Of a stretch of DNA of 11,707 nucleotides, positions 5,570 to 11,707 are shown in pieces. Both the position numbers and the translations under genes were made by a program. Below the pieces are notes generated by a model. That model worked only from the letters and a program-made list of their open reading frames with translations, was not told the DNA's origin and made no database searches. Position 1 is the first letter of the stretch; each line of letters begins with the position of its first letter. The stretch is from Candidatus Tectimicrobiota bacterium (lineage in GTDB: Bacteria > UBA8248), in contig JACPCT010000275.1 of the NCBI GenBank assembly GCA_016184445.1, positions 1 through 11,707 on the forward strand, read 5' to 3'.

Positions 5570-6841
5570 TTATACGCCAGATGACAGCTTCGAGAGAATC
5601 TCGGCCCTCGGAAGCTCCTCCTGGCGGCTCTCCCGCATGTCGCGCAGGGTGACGGTCCCCTTGGCGATCTCGTCGTCCCCCAGGACGAGGACGAAGCGCG
5701 CCCCCGAGCGGCCGGCCCGCCGCATCTGGCTCTTCATGCTGCCGCCCCCGAAGGAGAGGTCCACCCGCAGGCCCCCCCGGCGGAGCTCCCCGGCCAGGGC
5801 GAAGGCCTCGGCGGCGGCTATCCCGCCGAGCGGGACGATGAAGGCGTCGAGCGCCGCCGGGGGGCCCGCGCTCTCCCCGGAGTCTCCCCCGGTGAGCTGG
5901 AGCAGCCGCTCCATCCCGATGGCGAAGCCGATGGCGGGGGTGGGGGGGCCGCCGAGCTCCTCCACCAGGCCGTCGTAGCGCCCGCCCCCGCACACCGCGT
6001 TCTGGGCCCCGAGGTGAGAGCTCGTCACCTCGAAGACGGTCAGGCAGTAGTAGTCCAGCCCCCGCACCAGGCGCGGGTTCACCTCGTAGCGGATGCCGGC
6101 CCCCTTCAAGCGATCGCACACCGCATCCAGGTGCGCGCGGCAGGCGGGGTTCCAGTACCTATCGATGGTGGGGGCCCGGGCGATGATGGCCTGGTGGTCC
6201 GGGTCCTTGCTGTCGAGGAAGCGCAACGGGTTCCGCCCGGCCCGCTCCTTGACCTCGGGTCCCAGGCCCTGGGCCGCCTCCCGGAGGTACTCCTTCAAGG
6301 CCCGGGAGTAGGCCGGGCGGCACTCGGCGTCCCCCAGGTTGTTGACCTGGAGGGACAAGTCCTTCAGCCCCGCCGCCGAGAGGAAGTCCGCCAGCATGAC
6401 GATCACCTCGGCGTCCACCGAGGGGTCCTCGGAGCCGAAGGCCTCGGCGTCGATCTGGTGGAACTGGCGCAGGCGGCCCGCCTGGGGCCGCTCGTAGCGG
6501 AACATGGGGCCGATGCAGAAGAGCTTGGCGACGCCGGGCTGGCTGTAAAGCGCGTGCTGGACGTAGGCCCGGCACATGGAGGCGGTGGCCTCGGGCCGCA
6601 GGGTGAGGGACTCGCCCCCCTTGTCGTCGAAGGTGTACATCTCCTTGTTGACGATGTCCGTCTCCTCGCCGATCGAGCGAGCGAAGAGCTCGGTGCGCTC
6701 GAAGATGGGGACGCGGATCTCGCTGTAGCCGTAGCGCGCGAAGGTCTCCCGCGCGAGGGCCTCCACCCGCTGCCAGCGGGGGGACTCCTCCGGCAGGATG
6801 TCCTTCACCCCCCGCACGGATGTGATCTTCGCCCTGGCCAC
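5570..6841 (-). CDS. hisS: Histidyl-tRNA synthetase (class II)
   Basis: 423 aa, normal length. It charges tRNA-His with histidine (EC 6.1.1.21) in the cytoplasm as a homodimer. Seen: the typical N-terminal R-G-V-K-D-I-L-P (10-17); motif 1 around 42-58; L-R-P-E-A-T (81-86), which contacts histidine and ATP; motif 2 with F-R-Y-E-R-P-Q (114-120) and R-Q-F-H-Q (125-129); the HisA motif L-V-R-G-L-D-Y-Y (258-265), whose Arg takes part in catalysis; motif 3 G-F-A-I-G-M-E-R (305-312); then the C-terminal anticodon-binding domain (about 330-423) with S-F-G-G-G-S-M-K-S-Q-M. Start is GTG 6841-6839; its SD, GGAGG (6851-6847), lies inside the last codons of the sirtuin gene and only one base separates the sirtuin stop from this start, so translation is very likely coupled. 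Confidence 0.98.
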   Translation of the reverse strand: MARAKITSVRGVKDILPEESPRWQRVEALARETFARYGYSEIRVPIFERTELFARSIGEETDIVNKEMYTFDDKGGESLTLRPEATASMCRAYVQHALYSQPGVAKLFCIGPMFRYERPQAGRLRQFHQIDAEAFGSEDPSVDAEVIVMLADFLSAAGLKDLSLQVNNLGDAECRPAYSRALKEYLREAAQGLGPEVKERAGRNPLRFLDSKDPDHQAIIARAPTIDRYWNPACRAHLDAVCDRLKGAGIRYEVNPRLVRGLDYYCLTVFEVTSSHLGAQNAVCGGGRYDGLVEELGGPPTPAIGFAIGMERLLQLTGGDSGESAGPPAALDAFIVPLGGIAAAEAFALAGELRRGGLRVDLSFGGGSMKSQMRRAGRSGARFVLVLGDDEIAKGTVTLRDMRESRQEELPRAEILSKLSSGV

Positions 6842-6842
6842 G

Positions 6843-7592
6843 CTAGCCTCCGTAAGCGGCCTCGGCCAGCTTGGGAAGAACCTCCCCCGAAGGGGCGCTG
6901 ACGCACTCGTTCAGGAAACCGCTCAGCTCGGCCGGCTCGGGGTTCACCTCCAGCACGAAGGCCCCCGCCCTGCGCGCCAGCAGCGGCATCGAGGCCGCCG
7001 GCTGCACCACGGCCGAGGTGCCCGCCACGATCAGGTAGTCGCACTCGCTCACCGCGAGCACGGCCGAGCGCACGTTCTCCGGGTCGAGCATCTCCCCGAA
7101 CCACACGATGTGGGGCCGCAGCGGCGCGCCGCAGCGCCCGCAGGCCGGGGGCAGGGGCTCGATGGGCACCTGGCGGTTCTCCCGGGGGAAGAGCGCCTCC
7201 TCGCAGTCAATGTCCCAGCAGCGCACCCGCCAGATGTTCCCGTGCAGCTCGATCAGGTTCCGGGAGCCGGCCTCCCGGTGCAGGTTGTCGATGTTCTGGG
7301 TCACCAGGGTGAAGCGGGGGACGCGGGCCTCGATGGCCGCGAGGGCGTAGTGCCCCGGGTTGGGCTTGAGGGGGGCCAGCACCTCCCGCCGCCAGTTGTA
7401 GAACTCCCAGACCAGCTTGGGATCCCGGGCGAAGGCCTGGGGGGAGGCGAGGGAGACCGGGTTATGGTTGCGCCAGAGCCCCCCCGCGCCCCTGAAGGTG
7501 GGCACCCCGCTCTCGGCGCTCACCCCGGCCCCCGTGAGCGCCACGACCGAGCGGGCCTCCCGGAGCTTCTCCACCGCCTCCCGGCTGAACAT
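6843..7592 (-). CDS. cobB: Sirtuin, NAD-dependent protein deacylase (SIR2 family, class III-like)
   Basis: 249 aa from ATG 7592, with AAGGAGG 4 nt upstream; a frame extension to 7682 has no start signal. Seen: NAD loop G-A-G-V-S-A-E-S-G (21-29), P-T-F-R-G (31-35), T-Q-N-I-D (98-102), catalytic His117 in L-H-G-N, structural zinc cysteines Cys125, Cys130, Cys151 and Cys154, G-T-S (191-193) and V-N-P-E (216-219). Sirtuins remove acyl groups from lysine, forming O-acyl-ADP-ribose and nicotinamide. Tyr65 and Arg68 (F-Y-N-W-R-R) form the Y-x-x-R pair that in SIRT5 and E. coli CobB binds acidic acyl groups, so desuccinylation or demalonylation is predicted alongside deacetylation. It is immediately upstream of hisS (1-nt gap) and 71 bp downstream of the NicO gene, all on one strand. 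Confidence 0.96.
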   Translation of the reverse strand: MFSREAVEKLREARSVVALTGAGVSAESGVPTFRGAGGLWRNHNPVSLASPQAFARDPKLVWEFYNWRREVLAPLKPNPGHYALAAIEARVPRFTLVTQNIDNLHREAGSRNLIELHGNIWRVRCWDIDCEEALFPRENRQVPIEPLPPACGRCGAPLRPHIVWFGEMLDPENVRSAVLAVSECDYLIVAGTSAVVQPAASMPLLARRAGAFVLEVNPEPAELSGFLNECVSAPSGEVLPKLAEAAYGG

Positions 7593-7663
7593 CCCGCCTC
7601 CTTCTCCCCGTGGACGCGGGGGGAAAGTAGTCCATCGGGGGCCGGGAGGCAAACCCCCCGCCC

Positions 7664-8554
7664 TCAGCCGAGGGAGATCCACAGGAACGTCACTCCGAAG
7701 GCGATGATGCCGAACGCCCCCGCGACCTCCAGGCCCTGGGCGAGGCGGCGATACAGCCTGTCATACGTCTCCAGGAACGCCATCGCGCGGCTCCGGGCGA
7801 GGACGACCGCCATGCCGAGCCCGCCGAGCGTGACCGTCATCCCAGCGGCCATCGCGGCTGACATGCCCACGCCCATCACGATACGGTTCTGCGCGGCGGC
7901 GAAGAGCATGATGAGGGTGGTGAGCGGGCAAGGAACAAAACCCACCAAATAGGGCAGCGCCTGGCTGATCCGGCCCGTGGCGTGATGAAAGGCGTCTCCA
8001 CGATCCGCCGGGTCATGCGGGCGGCGGGGCAGGAGCGCCTCGATCAGGAGGCAAAGACCGACCAGGGCGATGAACCCATAGCTCACGGCCTGAAGAAGCG
8101 GGAAGTTCTGCCGCGGGAACGCGGCGCGGCTGATGAGCGCCCGCCCGAGCAGAACCAGCAGGACGGCGGAGAACGCGTGAACCGCCGCGATCCGGAAGCC
8201 CATCCCGAACCCGCTCAGCAACCTTGCGGGCCGCGCCAGGAAATACGAGATCACCACGGTCTTCCCGTGGCCGGGGAGCATGGCGTGCAGAACCCCGAGC
8301 CCGAAGGCCGCTGCGCCCGCCAGGGCCGCGCCCCAGGGCGCGGCGTCCCCGCCCCGCGCGCGCATGAGCCCCGCCATGCGCCGCACGATCTCACGCTGCG
8401 CGTCCACCACGGCTCGCGTGGCTTGACCCGGGAGCGAAGGTTCCTGGACGATGGCCCCGCCGCCTGCGCCGGGAGAATTCCGGTCCCCCGGCAAGGCGCC
8501 CCAGGCCTGCACGGCCGCGGTCAGGAGCAATGCGGGAAGAACGCGCAGGAACAT
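7664..8554 (-). CDS. NicO-family nickel/cobalt transporter (RcnA-like membrane protein)
   Basis: 296 aa if started at ATG 8554. Residues 1-20 look like a signal peptide or first membrane segment (M-F-L-R-V-L-P-A-L-L). Then comes a polar stretch (about 22-70) and roughly six hydrophobic segments. Seen: L-H-A-M-L-P-G-H-G-K (89-98), with His90 and His96, the metal-binding signature of the NicO/RcnA group; a further His126 in a membrane segment; a His pair (190-191) in a polar loop; and G-F-V-P-C-P (205-210), also typical. Family members move Ni2+ or Co2+ across the inner membrane; RcnA exports them. No good SD precedes 8554; GTG 8566 or a longer N-terminus up to 8644 are alternatives. Third-position use is less GC-rich than in hisS or the ThDP gene. 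It is the first gene before the sirtuin on this strand. Confidence 0.9.
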   Translation of the reverse strand: MFLRVLPALLLTAAVQAWGALPGDRNSPGAGGGAIVQEPSLPGQATRAVVDAQREIVRRMAGLMRARGGDAAPWGAALAGAAAFGLGVLHAMLPGHGKTVVISYFLARPARLLSGFGMGFRIAAVHAFSAVLLVLLGRALISRAAFPRQNFPLLQAVSYGFIALVGLCLLIEALLPRRPHDPADRGDAFHHATGRISQALPYLVGFVPCPLTTLIMLFAAAQNRIVMGVGMSAAMAAGMTVTLGGLGMAVVLARSRAMAFLETYDRLYRRLAQGLEVAGAFGIIAFGVTFLWISLG

Positions 8555-8666
8555 TTGATTCGGCACTTTATGGGCGGGGGGCTGCGTACACCTGTTTGCT
8601 CCGCCGCATCGTATCAGAACCAGGGGCACCGGCCCAGGCATCACCCGAAGAGAGGTGTGGGAGCTG
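8555..8666. promoter_or_regulatory. Divergent intergenic region between the NicO and MFS genes
   Basis: About 112 bp between two outward-facing genes; promoters for both should lie here. On the minus strand TACGAT (within 8605-8615) could be a -10 for the NicO gene, but no matching -35 is visible, and I see no good pair on the plus strand. GGGC/GCCC around CGGT (8625-8637) forms a small inverted repeat. No RcnR-like operator could be recognised with confidence. Confidence 0.3.
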
Positions 8667-9893
8667 ATGGAGACGCTTGTGCTGGACAGGAACGTCCGCC
8701 TCTACCCGGGATACGCGGCGCTCTTCAGCGCCTACTTCTGGATGCCGGTCTTCTTCCTCTACTTCAGCGCCCGCTTCACCCTGGAGGAGGTTCTCCGCCT
8801 CGAGGCCATTTACTACGCCGCGGTGGTGCTGTTGGAAGTCCCCTCCGGCTACTTTTCCGACGTGCACGGAAGGAAACGGACGCTCCTCATCTCGGCGGTC
8901 TCTCTCGCCGCGGCGTACGCTCTCTTCATCTTCGGGCAGGGTTTCGCCGCCTTCGCCCTGGCCCAGGCGGCCCTCGCGGCCGGGATTGCCTTCAATTCGG
9001 GCACGGACACCTCGTTTCACTTCGACTCCCTGGCGGCGCTCGGCAGGGAGGGGGAGTACGAAGCAAGGGAGTCCATCGCCGCTCGGAACTCGTTCTGGGC
9101 GGGCGGCTTGGCGGCCCTGCTGGGAGGGGCGGCGGGAGCCCTGGACATGCGCCTGGCCTATGCCCTCTCCCTGCTTGGCGCGCTGGGGCTGGTTGGCCTC
9201 GTCGCCGCGATGACCGAACCCACCGTGCACCAGCGCAAGCAGGCCTTGGGCGCGAATTTCCTCCTCCAGATGCGAGGATGCCTCGGCTGCCTTCGCAGCC
9301 CCTTTCTGCTGTGGCTGTTCTTGTTCTCGGTTCTGATGGTTGTCCTCAACCACATCCCCTACGAGTTCTACCAGCCCTATCTCCGCTTCCTGGCGCCGAA
9401 TTGGGAGCTTTTCCAGACAAGCACTCCCCTCGTCGCGGGGGCGCACATGGCCGCCTCCATGCTCGTGGGCTCCTGGTTCGCCGCGCGCAGCACACGGTGG
9501 CGGCGGAAAGCGGGCCTGGGAATTGCCTTGCTCTCGGCGGTGGTGCTGCAAGTTCTCGTCATCGGCGCGATGGGCCTCCTCCTCCATCCCCTGGTGGCCG
9601 TATTCATCCTGCTGCGGAGCACGCCCCGCGACCTGATGACCGCACCCCTCAACGCGGCGGTGATGCCCCGCATTCCCCAGGCCCGGCGGGCCACCTACCT
9701 CTCGATGCAGAGTCTCGCGGGGCGGCTGGCGTTTTCGGGCTTTCTCTTGTTTTTCTCCTGGGCGGCGGGCAGCGGTGCGCCCTCCGACTGGCCCTCGGTT
9801 TCCCTCCTGCTGCGGATCGGATCCGCGGCGGCCCTTCTCGGACTGATTGGGTTGGCGGTCACGATGAAGAGAGCCCTCCGCGACGGCGTGTAG
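8667..9893 (+). CDS. Major facilitator superfamily (MFS) transporter
   Basis: 408 aa from ATG 8667. GTG 8655 in the same frame is an alternative; a GGGAG just before the ATG (8659-8663) is close at 3 nt, while GAGAGG lies further back, so the start is not settled. Seen: about 11-12 hydrophobic segments spread along the protein, and the MFS motif A in the first cytoplasmic loop, G-Y-F-S-D-V-H-G-R-K (61-70), with the key Asp65 and Arg69. A Lys/Arg-rich loop near the middle (about 200-207) separates two halves of six helices each. MFS carriers use the proton gradient to export drugs or import nutrients; nothing shows the substrate. Base use is less GC-rich than in the flanking genes and resembles the divergent NicO gene. 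It ends at TAG 9891-9893. Confidence 0.9.
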   Translation: METLVLDRNVRLYPGYAALFSAYFWMPVFFLYFSARFTLEEVLRLEAIYYAAVVLLEVPSGYFSDVHGRKRTLLISAVSLAAAYALFIFGQGFAAFALAQAALAAGIAFNSGTDTSFHFDSLAALGREGEYEARESIAARNSFWAGGLAALLGGAAGALDMRLAYALSLLGALGLVGLVAAMTEPTVHQRKQALGANFLLQMRGCLGCLRSPFLLWLFLFSVLMVVLNHIPYEFYQPYLRFLAPNWELFQTSTPLVAGAHMAASMLVGSWFAARSTRWRRKAGLGIALLSAVVLQVLVIGAMGLLLHPLVAVFILLRSTPRDLMTAPLNAAVMPRIPQARRATYLSMQSLAGRLAFSGFLLFFSWAAGSGAPSDWPSVSLLLRIGSAAALLGLIGLAVTMKRALRDGV

Positions 9894-9907
9894 TTCCCTC
9901 CCTCCGG

Positions 9908-9936
9908 TTGACACCCCTCCGGGGGGCTCCTAATGT
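9908..9936 (+). promoter_or_regulatory. Candidate sigma-70 promoter of the ThDP-enzyme gene
   Basis: A consensus -35, TTGACA (9908-9913), is followed after 17 bp by TAATGT (9931-9936); CCTAAT (9929-9934) is a better -10 match but with 15-bp spacing. The implied start of transcription near 9943 would leave a leader of about 37 nt before ATG 9980. The spacer holds a CCCC-TCC-GGGG inverted repeat (9914-9924) that could bind a regulator or simply reflect base content. Confidence 0.45.
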
Positions 9937-9979
9937 CACAGGCTCATTCCGCCGAGGTCATGGAGGCCACGAGGACGAG

Positions 9980-11665
9980 ATGGCGCGCACCGGCTCCCAG
10001 GTCCTGCTCGACGCCCTCCGGGCGAACGGCGCGGAATACCTCTTCGGCATCCCGGGCACCCTAACCCTCCCGGTTTACGACGCCCTGATCGACCAGACGG
10101 GCCTCACCCCCATCATCACCCGCCACGAGCAGGGAGCGGGCTTCGCCGCGGACGGCTACGCCAAGGTCTCGGGCAGGACGGGCGCCGTCTTCACCGTCCC
10201 GGGGCCCGGGGGCACCAACCTCGCCACCGCCCTCCAGTCGGCCCGGGAGGACGCCGTGCCCCTCGTGGCCGTGACCTCCGCCCTCGCCGACAAGCTGCGC
10301 AACCGCAGCGCCATCCACGACGTGGACATGGAGCGCGCCCTCGAGCACGTGGTGAAGAAGGTCCTCGTGCCGGATTCGGTGGCGGGCATCGGCCCCGCCG
10401 TCGAGGCCGCCTACCGCTGGGCCCGGGCCGGCCGGCCGGGGCCCGTCCAGGGGGTGATGAAGGCCAACCTCTTCACCGCCGGGGAGGAGCGCGTGCTCCG
10501 CCCCCCCGAATTCCCCCAGCCCGAGCCCCTCCCCAAGGCGGACGAGAGGGCGCTCGACCGGGCCGCCGGGATGCTGCGCGGCGCCCAGCGGCCCGTCGTC
10601 TACGCGGGGCAGGGGGTGGTGCTCGCCGGCTGCGAGCGCGAGGTCCAGCTCCTGGCCGCGCGGCTGGGGGCCCCGGTCGTGACCTCGATCAAGGCGCGGG
10701 GGGTGCTCTCCGAGCGCGACCCCCTCTGCTTCGGCCTCTACCACTTCGAGGGCTGCGAGGAGCTGCTCCGGGAGGCCGACCTCTGCCTCGCCCTGGGGAC
10801 GGGCTTCGGCCAGTTCGCCACCTCCTACTACAAGGCGCCCATCCCGGAGAACCTGATCCAGGTGGACGTGGACCCCCAGCGCCTCGGGCGCAACTACCCG
10901 GCGGCCCTCGGCATCCTGGCGGACGCGCGGGAGGCGCTCCAGGGCCTCCTCAAACGCCTCGAGGACATGGGGGAGGCCCCCCTCGGGGAGGGCCACGTGC
11001 GGGTCCGCGCCGGGCGGCGGCTCTACGCCGAGCGCCTCGCGGCCTTCCTCGCCCGGCCCCAGGCGCCCCCCTTCCACGGCCTCTTCGTGATGAAGACCCT
11101 GCGCGAGGCCTTCCCGCCCGAGACCATCTTCCTCTCGGACTCCTCGGCCACCCAGAGCTGGCTCATGGAGCAGGCCTTCGAGATCTACCGCCCGAGGAGC
11201 CTCCTCCTCTCGGAGGCCTACCAGTCCATGGGCTACGCCCTGGGCGCCGCCATCGGTGCCCGGCTCGGGGCGCCCGAGCGGCCCGTCTGCGCCATCATCG
11301 GGGACGGGAGCTTCACCATGGTCTGCGGGGAGCTCGCCACCGCCACCGCCCTGGGGCTCCCCATCATCTTCCTCATCTTCAACGACGGGAAGTACGGCGC
11401 GCTGCGCCACTCCCAGACCCACGTCTTCGGCGGGCGCTACATCGGCACCGACCTCAACGACCCCGACTTCCCCGCCCTGGCCGAAGCCTTCGGGGCAAGG
11501 GGCCATAAGGTCACGTCCGCCGATGGCCTCCGCGGGGCGCTCACGGCCTCCCTCCAGGAAGGGGGCGTCCACGTCGTGGACTGCCCCATCGCCCCGGACG
11601 TGCTCTCCACCCGCTGGGAGCGCGCCGCCCAGACCTTCCGCGCGGCCGGGAAGGCGGGGGGCTAG
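9980..11665 (+). CDS. Thiamine-diphosphate-dependent enzyme, acetolactate-synthase superfamily
   Basis: 561 aa from ATG 9980, with GAGG (9971-9974) 5 nt upstream; the frame is open far upstream but that part is antisense or off-frame to other genes. Three-domain layout of the pyruvate-decarboxylase/acetolactate-synthase group: PYR domain (about 1-165) with catalytic Glu50 in R-H-E-Q-G-A; central Rossmann-like domain (about 190-325); PP domain (about 365-540) with the Mg-ThDP motif G441-D-G-S-F ending in Asn468-Asp (F-N-D-G). ThDP enzymes of this type cleave or join 2-oxo acids. The region after strand V-A-V-T-S (96-100) lacks the G-Q-V-P segment of true acetolactate synthases and reads S-A-L-A-D-K-L-R-N-R-S, so biosynthetic IlvB is unlikely. 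Other candidates are benzoylformate decarboxylase, sulfoacetaldehyde- or oxalyl-CoA-type enzymes. Reaction unassigned. No small regulatory subunit follows in the window. Confidence 0.93.
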   Translation: MARTGSQVLLDALRANGAEYLFGIPGTLTLPVYDALIDQTGLTPIITRHEQGAGFAADGYAKVSGRTGAVFTVPGPGGTNLATALQSAREDAVPLVAVTSALADKLRNRSAIHDVDMERALEHVVKKVLVPDSVAGIGPAVEAAYRWARAGRPGPVQGVMKANLFTAGEERVLRPPEFPQPEPLPKADERALDRAAGMLRGAQRPVVYAGQGVVLAGCEREVQLLAARLGAPVVTSIKARGVLSERDPLCFGLYHFEGCEELLREADLCLALGTGFGQFATSYYKAPIPENLIQVDVDPQRLGRNYPAALGILADAREALQGLLKRLEDMGEAPLGEGHVRVRAGRRLYAERLAAFLARPQAPPFHGLFVMKTLREAFPPETIFLSDSSATQSWLMEQAFEIYRPRSLLLSEAYQSMGYALGAAIGARLGAPERPVCAIIGDGSFTMVCGELATATALGLPIIFLIFNDGKYGALRHSQTHVFGGRYIGTDLNDPDFPALAEAFGARGHKVTSADGLRGALTASLQEGGVHVVDCPIAPDVLSTRWERAAQTFRAAGKAGG

Positions 11666-11707
11666 GTCCTTCCTGCTTCACACACCCTCGGACTCATGGC
11701 TGCGCGG

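Noticed and set aside
8568..9914. 448-codon minus-strand open frame opposite the MFS transporter
   Set aside because: Highly polar, Gln/Glu/Arg/Gly-rich antisense translation without motifs; the plus strand has clear membrane segments and MFS motif A.
10061..11572. 503-codon minus-strand open frame opposite the ThDP enzyme
   Set aside because: Low-complexity translation rich in Gly, Glu, His and Val with no recognisable motif; the plus strand holds the intact enzyme.
7982..11665. A single open plus-strand frame of 1227 codons across the NicO, MFS and ThDP regions
   Set aside because: Only its last 561 codons encode a recognisable protein (the ThDP enzyme). The earlier part is antisense to NicO and off-frame to the MFS gene, is low in complexity, and is explained by the scarcity of stop codons in GC-rich DNA. 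A promoter and SD sit just before ATG 9980.
11666..11707. Possible start of a new gene at ATG 11696
   Set aside because: Only four codons remain in the window and there is no SD, so nothing can be supported.

Overview
The window is about 11.7 kb of chromosomal DNA from a GC-rich bacterium. Hand counts of single 60-base lines give about 60% GC in the 8.8 kb part and 72% in the 10.3 kb part. Genes are tightly packed on both strands, with SD sequences of the GGAGG type and some GTG and TTG starts. I see no phage, IS, CRISPR, rRNA or tRNA. The gene mix would fit an environmental high-GC lineage such as a deltaproteobacterium, Tectomicrobia, Rokubacteria or NC10-like group, but nothing here fixes the taxon.

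Layout. (1) 1-1272, plus strand: the C-terminal end of a CoxG/SRPBCC-like protein, then a dienelactone-hydrolase-family protein with a Tat-like N-terminus, closed by a strong intrinsic terminator. (2) 1289-2929, minus strand: a zinc-type alcohol dehydrogenase followed by an OsmC-family peroxidase. (3) 3112-4077, minus strand: a 69-aa zinc-ribbon protein followed by a CGNR-like zinc-finger protein. (4) 4223-5537, plus strand: an FxsA-type membrane protein overlapping a tandem GNAT acetyltransferase. (5) 5570-8554, minus strand: a NicO-type metal exporter, then a sirtuin deacylase directly coupled to histidyl-tRNA synthetase. (6) 8667-9893, plus strand: an MFS transporter. (7) 9980-11665, plus strand: a thiamine-diphosphate enzyme of the acetolactate-synthase superfamily with a plausible promoter of its own.

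How the genes relate. This looks like a set of short, mostly housekeeping or metabolic operons rather than one dedicated system. The closest functional links are sirtuin-hisS (1-nt spacing, shared SD region), fxsA-GNAT (8-nt overlap), and the two zinc-binding proteins at 3.1-4.1 kb. The NicO and MFS genes look less GC-rich than their flanks and may be later arrivals.

I did not find a convincing undescribed system. The best second looks are the dehydrogenase missing a catalytic-zinc cysteine, the YxxR-bearing sirtuin coupled to hisS, the divergent CGNR-like protein, and the unassigned ThDP enzyme.
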